Positions 36,374 through 44,747 of a stretch of DNA of 64,000 nt are shown piece after piece. Each line of letters starts with the position of its first letter. The stretch's first letter is position 1. Origin of the DNA: Alkalibacterium sp. MB6. Its GTDB lineage: Bacteria > Bacillota > Bacilli > Lactobacillales > Carnobacteriaceae_A. The translations under genes and the position numbers were made by a program. The stretch spans positions 25,370-89,369 of the forward strand of contig NZ_PREX01000007.1 in the NCBI RefSeq assembly GCF_009935905.1, given 5' to 3'. Below the pieces are notes generated by a model, which worked only from the letters and a program-made list of their open reading frames with translations, had not been told where the DNA came from and ran no database searches.

Positions 36374-36678
36374 TAATAATTTCCTCCTTTAACTGGTCCT
36401 TGCCAACGACTCATGCCACCTGTTACATTCGTGGCTTCGTATCCATTTGCTTTCAATAATTTCGCTGCACGTTTACTGCGCATACCACTGGCACAAATCA
36501 CATAACAACTGCCTTTGGGTTCAAATTGCTCAATCTTTTGTAAAGGAACGTTTTTCGCTCCTGGAATATGACCGCCTTTAAACTCAGCAGACGATCGAAC
36601 ATCTATAATTAGGGGTTTGTCTTTCAGTTTTCCTTCTAGTTCTTTAGTTGAAATGGAAGGGATTCTTATGAAGAACAT
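36373..36678 (-). CDS. Single-domain rhodanese, first gene of the CstR operon
   Basis: A 101-residue rhodanese, active-site loop CASGMRS (YVICASGMRSKRAAKLL) and signature LIIDVRSSAEFKGGHIPG. A longer frame to 36708 lacks a ribosome binding site, while GAAGGAGAG lies nine bases before the ATG at 36678. The promoter directly upstream has a CstR dyad in its spacer. The N-terminus (MFFIRIPSISTKELE) has no signal peptide, so the protein is cytosolic. Confidence 0.88.
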   Translation of the reverse strand: MFFIRIPSISTKELEGKLKDKPLIIDVRSSAEFKGGHIPGAKNVPLQKIEQFEPKGSCYVICASGMRSKRAAKLLKANGYEATNVTGGMSRWQGPVKGGNY

Positions 36679-36715
36679 AAACACTCTCCTTCTTTTTTTA
36701 CTTCTCACTAACGTT

Positions 36716-36744
36716 AGTATACCCCCTTGGGTATATTTTGTAAA
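36716..36744 (-). promoter_or_regulatory. Promoter with CstR-type operator in its spacer
   Basis: Minus strand: TTTACA (36744-36739), 17-base spacer, TATACT (36721-36716). A dyad ATACCC-N4-GGGTAT (36719-36734) fills the spacer, so a bound repressor would block RNA polymerase. It starts the rhodanese-CoADR-rhodanese-cstR operon. Confidence 0.85.
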
Positions 36745-36777
36745 GGGTGTTACTCATTTTTTTAACTGGATGGATTA

Positions 36778-36811
36778 TATAAACCAGAACTATTCATAGT
36801 TCTGGTTTATA
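36778..36811. repeat. Perfect 15-base-arm palindrome upstream of the rhodanese operon
   Basis: Arms 36778-36792 and 36797-36811 are exact reverse complements around a four-base loop. No strong T-run follows on either strand, so it is not an obvious terminator; it lies about 35 bases upstream of the promoter. Confidence 0.75.
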
Positions 36812-36872
36812 TAACTACTCAATGCGTGTTTTCATTATATCAAAGCTATGTTTATTTTGTATAAACAAATAA

Positions 36873-36909
36873 GATCCGCTGAAAATCTCAAGTAGACTTT
36901 CAGGGGATC
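36873..36909 (-). terminator. Terminator of the dsrE-tauE sulfur operon
   Basis: GATCCGCTGAAA and TTTCAGGGGATC arms (36873-36884, 36898-36909), T-rich beyond on the minus strand. A second weak hairpin (GATTCC/GGAATC, 36942-36965) lies between it and the tauE stop. Confidence 0.65.
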
Positions 36910-37000
36910 CCATTTTTTTTACGGACTTTTTTGCAGCCCTAGATTCCATCTTTTTAGACGGAATCAACAGGAGTCTTATTTGATTAAACTATTCCTGCTC

Positions 37001-37780
37001 TTACCATATAAGGTTGTACCAGATCTGGATAGAAGTGCCTAAAATGAGCATAGCTAAAATCCATTGCAGCACCTGGGTATTTGTCCGCTGACCAATTTTA
37101 GCTCCGATAGGTGAAGCAATCAAGCTCGCAATAATCATAACCGCTGCCGGCATAAAGAGCACTTGATTGGTTGCTACTTTTCCTACTGTAGAACCAATAG
37201 ACGATAAAAAGGTAACGGCAAGTGAGGTTGCTATAGTGACTCGTGTCGGTAGCTTCAAAACGGTGAGCATAATAGGTATCAACAGAAATGATCCAGCTGC
37301 ACCAACAATCCCCGAAGCAATTCCAACGACAAAAGAAAGGCCCGAAGCAAGTGGTTTGTTGAAAGAAATTAAATGCGCGGGCTGATCAGGAATTTGCTTT
37401 TTAGGCATCAAAATCATGACGACTGCAATTGTTGCCAGTATTGCATAGACCAAATTGACAGCAGTTTCCTCAAAAAATCCCGAAGCAAAAGCTCCGATGA
37501 AACTTCCCAGCAAGATACTACTTCCCATATACATAACTAGCTTCCTGTGTAAATACCCTGTGCCTTTGTATGCCCACACACCTGCGATTGTTGCGAAAAA
37601 GACCTGTACGGCACTGATACCAGATACTTCATGAGCTGTTAGCGCACTAAACCCTAACATAGGGGGGATAAACAGAAGCATCGGGTACTTGATAATCGAT
37701 CCGCCCACTCCTACCATACCGGATACAAACGAACCAATAAATCCAATAAGAAAAATTGTAACTATATATGAGATATCCAT
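37001..37780 (-). CDS. TauE/SafE (TSUP) family sulfur-compound exporter
   Basis: A 259-residue membrane protein with about eight helices in two related halves, each starting with a G-x-G-G-S/G-A-x-G motif (GMVGVGGSIIKYPML and GIVGAAGSFLLIPIML). TSUP proteins move sulfite, thiosulfate, sulfoacetate or similar anions across the membrane. In this operon sulfite or thiosulfate export after persulfide oxidation is the likely task, matching YrkJ in the B. subtilis yrkE-J group. AGGAGG precedes the ATG. Confidence 0.88.
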   Translation of the reverse strand: MDISYIVTIFLIGFIGSFVSGMVGVGGSIIKYPMLLFIPPMLGFSALTAHEVSGISAVQVFFATIAGVWAYKGTGYLHRKLVMYMGSSILLGSFIGAFASGFFEETAVNLVYAILATIAVVMILMPKKQIPDQPAHLISFNKPLASGLSFVVGIASGIVGAAGSFLLIPIMLTVLKLPTRVTIATSLAVTFLSSIGSTVGKVATNQVLFMPAAVMIIASLIASPIGAKIGQRTNTQVLQWILAMLILGTSIQIWYNLIW

Positions 37781-37845
37781 AAAATCCTCCTATACAACTG
37801 ACTAAGGAAAGGAGAGACTATTTTTGTCTCTCCAAATTTAATCAG

Positions 37846-38076
37846 CTATTCCCCTTTTTTAATATGGAATGTCAAGACATCATTTGTTTCATTGGTATCT
37901 AACAATTCATGTCCGGAAGATTTTGCCCATGCTTGGAAATCTTTCAAAGCCCCTTTATCCGTTGCCTGAACTTCTAAAATTTCACCTGTGTTCATCGATT
38001 TAATTTCTTTTCTTGTTTTAACAATTGGCATTGGGCAAGCTAATCCTTTTACATCTAAAACTTTGTGTACGTTCAT
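37846..38076 (-). CDS. TusA-like sulfur carrier protein
   Basis: A 76-residue TusA (SirA) protein with the CPxP motif in [18 protein letters not shown]; the Cys carries persulfide sulfur between rhodaneses and acceptors. The rest, QATDKGALKDFQAWAK, is typical. Its ribosome binding site is GAAGGAG. It is nearly a copy of the N-terminal domain of the upstream fusion protein and corresponds to YrkI of B. subtilis by position. Confidence 0.92.
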   Translation of the reverse strand: MNVHKVLDVKGLACPMPIVKTRKEIKSMNTGEILEVQATDKGALKDFQAWAKSSGHELLDTNETNDVLTFHIKKGE

Positions 38077-38121
38077 ATTATTGTCTCCTTCAAAATTATA
38101 CTTAAATTATATATATTTAAC

Positions 38122-39810
38122 TTATCTAACTGCACAACGGTTTGGTCCGATTTCCATTTCACGTTGCTCATCTTTATCTGGATCTAATTTCCCCATATTA
38201 GTTTGCCTAATATTCTGATAAGCATTTGGCTGTGGAGGAAGGTTTTTTGTTACAGTAGAACGAAATTCTTCTTCACTCTCAATATTCAAACCATGATTAT
38301 TTTCAAATAGAACGCCAAGTTTCTCAGCAACACTGCCGTCATCATTCAATTCGTCAACGATTATGAAATGTGCTGGAAGAACAGTTAATTCTTTAGGCAA
38401 TTTTTTATAGGTATTATAAAGTGAGGATCTCAAGTCGCCGACCCAGTCCTCAGCCTTACCAGCCAAGTCTGGACGTCCGATTGAATCTACAAACAAGATA
38501 TCACCTGACAGTAAATAAGCCTCGTCAATTATAAACGATGTTGAACCAATTGTGTGACCTGGTGTATACAAGGCATTCACATTAATTCTGGACTCGCCGA
38601 CTTTTATAGAAGTACCTTCTTCGAGCGGGTTGAACTCAAAGGCAGCTTCTTCTATATCCTTAGGAGGCAGCCAGTATGCGGCACCTGTTTTGCGAGCAAT
38701 TTCACGTCCGCCTGAAATATGGTCAGCATGAAGATGTGTATCTAGCACATTTGTAATGGTTGCCCCATTATCCTCTGCGAGTTTCAAGTAGGGATCTATC
38801 ATTCGAGCTGAGTCTATCACTACTGCTTCAGTTCCAGACAAGACCATATAAGACAAGCATCCTTTACCAAGTCGAACAAATTGGTACAATTCGCCTCCCT
38901 CTTTCAAGTCGTCTATTTTTACTGGCTCCAAGTATTCACTCCATGCTTTCATTCCACCTGAAAGATAAGAGGCAGATACACCTTCTTCAACGAGCATCTC
39001 AGCAACCATCACCGATGAACCCTCTTTTGCACAAACCACCAGTAATTCCTTATCTGAAGGAAGCTGAGTCAGAACATCTTCAACTCCATCCAGTAAGTCG
39101 AAATATGGGATATTTAAATACTCAAAGTTAACTCCATCAACTTTCCAGTCTTCAAAAGCATTTTCGTTTCTTACATCCAGTATAAAAAGATCTTCTTTCG
39201 AAATGACTTTCTGTGCCAGTTCTTTTGCTGTTAAAGCAGATAGAGTCACGTTTACTTTCTCATTATTCCATTCACTCATGCCCGGTTTGACGTTTACAAC
39301 GTCTCTGTACCCATTTTCGGCTAAAAGACTTGCAGCCATGTCACTTCTATTACCCGTCCGGCACACAACATAAATAGGTTTATCGTCAGACAGTTCACTC
39401 ATTCTGTCTTTTAAATCCCCTAGTGGAATAGAGGTAGCTCCCGGAATATGAAACTCTTCGTATTCTTCCGGTTCTCGGACATCAAGGACCGTCAACTGTT
39501 TTTCAGTTTGAAGTAGCTTGTTCAGTTCATCATTGGAGGTCAAATTCGGATAAGGTGACGTGTTTTTCCCTTCACCTGACGATCGGAGGTAATGCTTCAG
39601 CACACCTTCACTGTCGACCGTTCCAAGGTAGTCATGTCCGGTCTTTTCTGCCCATGCTTTCAAGTCTGCTGTTGATCCCTTATCAGTCGCTTGAACTTGT
39701 ACTATTAGTCCAGATTTTATATCTTTCAATGCCTTTTTCGTTCGGACTATCGGCATCGGACAAGCTAAACCTTTCGCATCAACTAATAAGTCATGTGCTA
39801 TTTCTTTCAC
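38122..39810 (-). CDS. TusA-rhodanese-rhodanese-MBL persulfide dioxygenase fusion
   Basis: A 562-residue multidomain sulfur enzyme. Residues about 8-75 are TusA ([17 protein letters not shown]); about 88-185 rhodanese 1 with Cys loop [12 protein letters not shown]; about 195-290 rhodanese 2 with [12 protein letters not shown]; about 305-500 a metallo-beta-lactamase with [22 protein letters not shown] and [17 protein letters not shown], the pattern of ETHE1/CstB persulfide dioxygenases. All catalytic Cys and metal ligands are present. Predicted to accept persulfide sulfur, oxidise it to sulfite and perhaps make thiosulfate, all in one chain. AAAGGAG touches an upstream ATG (39819), so the GTG at 39810 is the likelier start. 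Confidence 0.9.
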   Translation of the reverse strand: MKEIAHDLLVDAKGLACPMPIVRTKKALKDIKSGLIVQVQATDKGSTADLKAWAEKTGHDYLGTVDSEGVLKHYLRSSGEGKNTSPYPNLTSNDELNKLLQTEKQLTVLDVREPEEYEEFHIPGATSIPLGDLKDRMSELSDDKPIYVVCRTGNRSDMAASLLAENGYRDVVNVKPGMSEWNNEKVNVTLSALTAKELAQKVISKEDLFILDVRNENAFEDWKVDGVNFEYLNIPYFDLLDGVEDVLTQLPSDKELLVVCAKEGSSVMVAEMLVEEGVSASYLSGGMKAWSEYLEPVKIDDLKEGGELYQFVRLGKGCLSYMVLSGTEAVVIDSARMIDPYLKLAEDNGATITNVLDTHLHADHISGGREIARKTGAAYWLPPKDIEEAAFEFNPLEEGTSIKVGESRINVNALYTPGHTIGSTSFIIDEAYLLSGDILFVDSIGRPDLAGKAEDWVGDLRSSLYNTYKKLPKELTVLPAHFIIVDELNDDGSVAEKLGVLFENNHGLNIESEEEFRSTVTKNLPPQPNAYQNIRQTNMGKLDPDKDEQREMEIGPNRCAVR

Positions 39811-39858
39811 TCTTTCCATCTCCTTTAGGTTGAAATTTATTTTTTTAGTTACGTTGGC

Positions 39859-40338
39859 TTAAATAAACATATTGACTGCGCCGTCTTCAGCTTCAGCCAA
39901 GTATGCTGCAACACCAGCATATTCAGTTGACTCTCTTAATTCGATTTTATCCAGACCAAGCAAATCCATTGTCATCGTACATGCAATCAAATTTATTTCC
40001 TGTTCCTCAGCCATTTCAATTAAATCGGACAGTGGCATTGCATTGTGTTTTTTCATAACTTTTTTTATCAGTTTTGGTCCAATTCCCATAAAATTCATGT
40101 TAGATAGTCCCATTTTTTCTGGACCTCTCGGCATGATTTTTCCGAATGCTTTTTCAAGCAGGTTCTTTTTAACCTGAATTGGTTCGTCTTTACGTAAGGC
40201 ATTCAACCCCCAAAACGTATGGAAAATCGTCACTTCATGATCATACGCAGCTGCTCCGTTTGCAATAATATAAGCTGCCATAGCCTTATCATAGTCTCCA
40301 CTAAATAAGATAATATTGGTTTTTTTCTGTTCGCTCAT
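39859..40338 (-). CDS. DsrE/DsrF-like (YrkE-type) sulfurtransferase accessory protein
   Basis: A 159-residue DsrE-fold protein (NIILFSGDYDKAMAAYIIANG; TIFHTFWGLNALRK) with a Cys in LIACTMTMDLLG, the position used by YrkE/peroxiredoxin-like DsrE proteins. It is predicted to relay sulfane sulfur to TusA. First gene of dsrE, TusA-Rhd-Rhd-MBL, tusA, tauE. A longer frame from 40389 exists, but it would cross the promoter-leader structures; the ATG at 40338 follows GTGAGGGATG. The expressed leader is about 95 bases with a hairpin. Confidence 0.88.
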   Translation of the reverse strand: MSEQKKTNIILFSGDYDKAMAAYIIANGAAAYDHEVTIFHTFWGLNALRKDEPIQVKKNLLEKAFGKIMPRGPEKMGLSNMNFMGIGPKLIKKVMKKHNAMPLSDLIEMAEEQEINLIACTMTMDLLGLDKIELRESTEYAGVAAYLAEAEDGAVNMFI

Positions 40339-40357
40339 TAAGCATCCCTCACTTATT

Positions 40358-40373
40358 TTTCCCAATTGGGTAT
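40358..40373. promoter_or_regulatory. Degenerate CstR-type dyad in the dsrE leader
   Basis: TTTCCC-N4-GGGTAT, two mismatches from ATACCC-N4-GGGTAT in the left half, lying 20 bases upstream of the dsrE start codon. It could be an auxiliary operator or a chance CCCAATTGGG palindrome. Confidence 0.45.
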
Positions 40374-40381
40374 CTATTATA

Positions 40382-40417
40382 TAGATCAAGCAGATTGTAA
40401 TCTGTTGTTTGATCTAT
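40382..40417 (-). promoter_or_regulatory. Leader hairpin of the dsrE operon
   Basis: TAGATCAA and TTGATCTA outer arms with AGATT/AATCT inner pairing form a stem in the untranslated leader between the promoter and dsrE. No T-run follows, so an mRNA-stability or translation role is more likely than termination. Confidence 0.5.
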
Positions 40418-40440
40418 ACTAGTCAATGTCACAAACTCAT

Positions 40441-40468
40441 AATATACCCTATACGGTATTATTGTCAA
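40441..40468 (-). promoter_or_regulatory. Promoter of the dsrE operon with CstR-type operator
   Basis: Minus strand: TTGACA (40468-40463), 16-base spacer, TATATT (40446-40441). A dyad ATACCC-N4-CGGTAT (40444-40459, one mismatch) occupies the spacer, the same arrangement as at 36716-36744, so both operons should respond to one CsoR/CstR repressor. Confidence 0.85.
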
Positions 40469-40760
40469 GTTGCTTATTCGTATTTGTCATTGTTTACTCA
40501 ACTCGATCTCACTATAATCCCTTTATAAAGGCGTTTGTGTCTTTTAAAAAAATCTATTAATCTCTAGTTTGTGAATTTTTACCGTAGTCAAGCTTCTACC
40601 ATAAAAACAAGAAGATATTATTTATCTATACATATATATGTCTTTTCCCAGCATAACTTCTAATAATAAGCAAAATAATCGAAATTTTATGTGCTTTTTT
40701 TATAAAAAGTAAAAGTCTATCAGCATTGTAGTCTATTTATATTGAGTATACTAATTTTTT

Positions 40761-40777
40761 ATACCCACATAGGGTAT
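40761..40777. promoter_or_regulatory. Upstream CstR-type dyad in the gene-free stretch before fabV
   Basis: A perfect ATACCC-N5-GGGTAT dyad 300 bases upstream of the dsrE promoter. A rightward promoter-like pair (TTGTAG near 40725, TATACT near 40746) lies just before it. The rest of the 40469-41239 gap shows no convincing gene. Confidence 0.6.
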
Positions 40778-41239
40778 TTCATACTCTATCAATTCACTAC
40801 CACAAAATTTAACCGGCAACTAAAGTCAGTTTTCTATTTTGCAGTCGCTTGGTGAAAACTTCTATATGGACTCCCAATTATTTCACAGTCGTTTCATTAA
40901 TGAATTAACTAAATTAAAGTTTGGTATTTTACTTATACAGGAGTTTTGTGCTTGAATCTGTCAATCATCAAAACGGTTAGCTGTAAATTGTTTACAATGG
41001 TGATTAGGTTGTAAACAAGTATACTAATGCGAGAAACATCAGCACTATGATTCTGGGTACTGGCAAAGCCTGTTAAAAAAATATATATCCAGCTACTTAT
41101 TTTTAAGCCACCTCCTACCTTCCTGTCACTATATAAGCATAACCTTTCAATCATAATCTGCAGGTTCATCAATGTGCGTTTCTCTCAGCCGCCTTTTTCT
41201 GCTATTATATTTCTATAATAAGTTTTGGGGGTAAGAACA

Positions 41240-42433
41240 ATGAAATTCAAGCAGAATATCCGGGGGAATGTCGCCTTAGGGGTCAATCCACTAGGGTGCT
41301 GGCAAGAAGTATTGAACCAGATCGAGTATGTGAAGAGTAAAGGGCACTACGATGCACCTAAAAAGGTCCTGATCATCGGTGCTTCTTCAAGCTACGGACT
41401 GGCTACCCGAATCAGTCTGGCATTTGGAGCAGGCGCAGATACAATCGGTATTTCTTTTGAAAAGGGACCAAAAAGCGAACGGAATCTGGGAACAGCCGGT
41501 TGGTACAACAATATTGCCTTTAAAGAAGCAGCAGAAAAAGAAGGTCTCATCGCCAAGAACTTTGTACAGGACGCGTTCAGTCATGAAACCAAACAAGAGG
41601 TCATCGATTACATTAAACAGGAATTTGGAGGAAAAATTGACTTGGTTGTTTATAGCCTAGCGAGTGGGGTACGTAAAGACCCTGACACGGGAGAGCTGTA
41701 CAAGTCATCGATTAAAGCCATCGGGGAGAAAGTTGTCGGCCCTCACATCAATATGCAAAATGAGGACTACTATACTGAAACGCTGGATCCTGCATCAGAA
41801 CAGGAAATTGCTGATACTGTTAAAGTTATGGGTGGAGAAGACTGGGAGCTTTGGATGAAAGCTCTGAAAGAAGCCGACGTGTTGACCGAAGGCGTCTTAA
41901 CGACCAACTATTCCTATTTAGGATCGGAATTGAACTACCCTTATTATGGTCACGGCACACTGGGGCAAGCGAAAGCTGATTGTGATGTTAAAGCGAAGAA
42001 CATCAATGAGATGCTGGAAGATATTAACGGGAAGGCTCAAATTGTCGTTGCCACAGCCGTCACCACTAAAGCCAGTTCGGTGATTCCCTTCTTCCCCGTT
42101 TACTGCATCGGCCTTTACAAAGTGATGTCCGAAAAAGGCACCCACGAAACGCCGATTATGCACATTGACCGCATTTACCGGGAGATGGTTTACGGGGACA
42201 AGCCCGAGTATGACGAAGCAGGCCGACTAAGACCCGACAGCTGGGAGCTGGACAGCGAAACACAAGCGCAAACGAAGGCACTCATTGAAGAAGTGAACGC
42301 AGATAATTTCAATACAGATTTCACTGCTTACGATCTTTTCTACAAAGAATTTTCTAACTTGAGCGGCTTCATGGTTGATAACTATGTTGAACAAGACGTC
42401 ACTATCGACGAGTTAAAAGCGTTGGAATACTGA
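41240..42433 (+). CDS. fabV: Trans-2-enoyl-CoA / enoyl-ACP reductase, FabV family
   Basis: A 397-residue FabV/Ter protein: N-terminal INxRGNVA-like start (FKQNIRGNVALGVNPLGC), NADH site IIGASSSYGLATRISLAFG, and the catalytic Tyr/Lys region SYLGSELNYPYYGHGTLGQ followed by AKAD. FabV reduces the enoyl double bond with NADH and is insensitive to triclosan in characterised members. An in-frame TTG at 41225 is possible, but GGGGGT lies eight bases before the ATG at 41240. Its GC content and codon use look higher than its neighbours, which hints at transfer. Monocistronic, closed by its own terminator. Confidence 0.93.
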   Translation: MKFKQNIRGNVALGVNPLGCWQEVLNQIEYVKSKGHYDAPKKVLIIGASSSYGLATRISLAFGAGADTIGISFEKGPKSERNLGTAGWYNNIAFKEAAEKEGLIAKNFVQDAFSHETKQEVIDYIKQEFGGKIDLVVYSLASGVRKDPDTGELYKSSIKAIGEKVVGPHINMQNEDYYTETLDPASEQEIADTVKVMGGEDWELWMKALKEADVLTEGVLTTNYSYLGSELNYPYYGHGTLGQAKADCDVKAKNINEMLEDINGKAQIVVATAVTTKASSVIPFFPVYCIGLYKVMSEKGTHETPIMHIDRIYREMVYGDKPEYDEAGRLRPDSWELDSETQAQTKALIEEVNADNFNTDFTAYDLFYKEFSNLSGFMVDNYVEQDVTIDELKALEY

Positions 42434-42458
42434 TTTTAATTAAACTTTAAAGTATCTC

Positions 42459-42494
42459 AAAAAGGTTACGGCATACAGAGGCCCTAACCTTTTT
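42459..42494 (+). terminator. fabV terminator
   Basis: AAAAAGGTTA and TAACCTTTTT arms (42459-42468, 42485-42494) followed by a T-run. Confidence 0.88.
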
Positions 42495-42567
42495 TCTGTT
42501 TATATTTCTTTAATTAATAAATGTATGTCTTTATAGTCTGTTTAACGACCCTTTAATGTATTTTGTC

Positions 42568-43563
42568 TTATTTCTTCAAATCATTATTCTCTATGAATTG
42601 GTCAAAGTCATCGCTAGTTTGCTGATTTATCCGGTGTTGATTAAAGGATTCATACTGCTGTATCGCTATTTCGCTGGCCACTGCTTTGGATACTTTTCCA
42701 GCATCTCTCAATATCTCTCTTTCATTGAACTGTAAAAATGCGTTCAATTTTTCAATCCAATCCTTCATATACATCGTTTGTTGTCTTTCAGCTTGATCTT
42801 CAGCATAGTCTAAATACATAGTAACGATTCGATTAAGAGCTTTCACTTCATTTTCAGCTAAATAATTCTTAGCAACTGTCACATCTTTTTTACGAACTTT
42901 GTGGCCCTTCCATGAAGTTAGACCCATATTCTCCTTACTTGAGTCTGCTCTCTCTCTAATTAGTTCTGCAGCGGTGTGACCGTGAATAGCAAAGTGCAGT
43001 TTATTTTGAACAGTCGCAAAAAACGTCTGCGTAATCTCCGCTTTTGAATCGTAATCAACAGATGTTACATAGATGTCTGTGATTTTTTGGTAAAACCGTT
43101 TCTCCGAAGCCCTTATATCACGAATGCGTTCCAATAACTCATCGAAATAATCTTGTCCAAAGTTACGCATATCTTTCAATCGTTCGTCATCCATCGTAAA
43201 GCCTTTAACAAGATAGTCATTCAATCTTGCAGTGGCCCACTGACGAAACTGGGTACCCCGATGCGAGCGTACACGGTATCCTACAGCAAGAATAACTTCA
43301 AGGTTGTAATAAGATATTTCCCTTTCAACTTTTCTATTTCCTTCAGTTTGAACTATTCGGGTTTTCCGAATAGTTGCTGATTCTATAAGTTCTTCCTCTC
43401 TGTAAATATTTTTTATGTGTTCGTTAATTGTACTAACTCCTTTTTGATACAACTCTGAAATTGCTCTTTGAGTCATCCATACCGTCTCGTTTTCGAGTCG
43501 TACATCTATTTTTGTATTGCCGTCTTCTGTTTGATAAATCAAAATGTCGGATTCAGTTGGCAT
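42568..43563 (-). CDS. RhuM-family protein
   Basis: A 331-residue RhuM-type protein: an N-terminal KilA-N/HTH-like region (VWMTQRAISELYQKGVSTIN and NLEVILAVGYRVRSHRGTQF) and a helical C-terminal half. RhuM is named from a Salmonella pathogenicity island; members occur widely on islands and near defence genes, but their function is not known. A GTG start at 43572 is also in frame; GGAGAG precedes the ATG at 43563 by nine bases. It stands alone, which suggests a cargo gene acquired by transfer. Confidence 0.85.
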   Translation of the reverse strand: MPTESDILIYQTEDGNTKIDVRLENETVWMTQRAISELYQKGVSTINEHIKNIYREEELIESATIRKTRIVQTEGNRKVEREISYYNLEVILAVGYRVRSHRGTQFRQWATARLNDYLVKGFTMDDERLKDMRNFGQDYFDELLERIRDIRASEKRFYQKITDIYVTSVDYDSKAEITQTFFATVQNKLHFAIHGHTAAELIRERADSSKENMGLTSWKGHKVRKKDVTVAKNYLAENEVKALNRIVTMYLDYAEDQAERQQTMYMKDWIEKLNAFLQFNEREILRDAGKVSKAVASEIAIQQYESFNQHRINQQTSDDFDQFIENNDLKK

Positions 43564-43803
43564 CTTTGTCACTCTCCGCTCCTCTAAAGTTAAGTTTATT
43601 ATACCAGTTTAAGCAGAACAATAACATGTTAAGAGAACATAAGTTCTTTTCTTTGGGCATAAATTAAAATCTCTTAGACTTTGATTAGCTCTAAGAGATT
43701 TTGTATAACACCTTATTTGTAGTGGTTTCAATATGCTTTTGTATTTGTGGTAGGTTTTAACTATAACGGATTATTAAGTCTAATTTATCTCGTTTTGTAT
43801 TAC

Positions 43804-44709
43804 TTACATCCCATATTTATCGGATGCGTCCTTATCATACCAATGGGGGATTATGCGAGTCATATCGTCGTACCATTCCAGCACCAAAGCGGCCTTCTCT
43901 CTCATCGTGAGGACTTCTTTATCCGAAAAATTCAGTGCCCACGGTAATGCACTTAAGGTATTAGTCGATAGGTACAAACGTAAGAGCTTGAAAAACTCTA
44001 GAGGTGGTTGACCGGAAAAGTACCCATCCAGTTGACCTGTAGCAAAGAGTGGACTTAGCTGCGCAGTAAAATCAATCCGGTTAAACTCTTCCCAAGGATC
44101 CCCATAATCCCATCGATTGAAGTCAATGATTGAAAGCTTATTCTCCTTAGACAAAATCATATTCCCTATGTGATAGTCCCCATGTTGAAAGGTAGACGGG
44201 CGTCCTTTAATGAGGTGCCTATTCTCTTTCACACACTTTGCAAACAAGTCTCCCTTTTCATACGTTAATGAACAGTCTAGGTAGCCTTGAATTTTTTGAT
44301 TGATTTTACGGGCATACTGACTTTCCCATTTCTCTATATCATCCGGCGCTTTTATCGTGTGAATTTGTTTAAGTATCTTTCCCGACTCCACTCCCAATCG
44401 GTACTGCTCTTCTATACTCAGTTGAGGCAAGACCTCTTCTACGTCTTCCCCTTCAATCCACGTAAACAAGGTAACCACGCCTTCTTTTGCCTCTTTAATA
44501 TCAAGAGGTTCAGAAATAGATAAACCCATTGAAAACAGCTCTTTCATGTAATTAAATTCATTGACTTTTCGATTAGAGTCAGCGAGAGGTGAAAGTCGTA
44601 ATAAGCGGGCCGGTCCACTCTTGTCTTCGATGTAATATTTCTTGTCCATCGACCAGCCTTTTTTTATTTCTTTAGCATCTGTGAACGTTAAATTATCGAC
44701 TAGTTTCAT
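43804..44709 (-). CDS. Aminoglycoside-phosphotransferase-fold kinase
   Basis: A 301-residue APH-family kinase with the catalytic loop QHGDYHIGNMIL (HGDxHxxN), the metal-binding segment IIDFNRWDYGDP and an N-terminal nucleotide site around YIEDKSGPARLLRLS. Proteins of this kind in Gram-positive chromosomes act on antibiotics, fructosamines, choline or other alcohols; the acceptor cannot be told from sequence. AGAGAGGTGACAG precedes the ATG. It follows the dbpA-like gene by 38 bases and is probably co-transcribed with it. Confidence 0.85.
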   Translation of the reverse strand: MKLVDNLTFTDAKEIKKGWSMDKKYYIEDKSGPARLLRLSPLADSNRKVNEFNYMKELFSMGLSISEPLDIKEAKEGVVTLFTWIEGEDVEEVLPQLSIEEQYRLGVESGKILKQIHTIKAPDDIEKWESQYARKINQKIQGYLDCSLTYEKGDLFAKCVKENRHLIKGRPSTFQHGDYHIGNMILSKENKLSIIDFNRWDYGDPWEEFNRIDFTAQLSPLFATGQLDGYFSGQPPLEFFKLLRLYLSTNTLSALPWALNFSDKEVLTMREKAALVLEWYDDMTRIIPHWYDKDASDKYGM

Positions 44710-44747
44710 TAGCTGTCACCTCTCTCATCCTCTTGATTCAGTACCCT

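Noticed and set aside
36942..36965. GATTCC/GGAATC hairpin as terminator of tauE
   Set aside because: Short stem without a T-run; the hairpin at 36873-36909 is the better candidate.
40933..41172. 79-codon minus-strand frame in the gap before fabV
   Set aside because: No ribosome binding site, no recognisable family and composition like the AT-rich flanks; judged spurious although a decayed fragment cannot be excluded.
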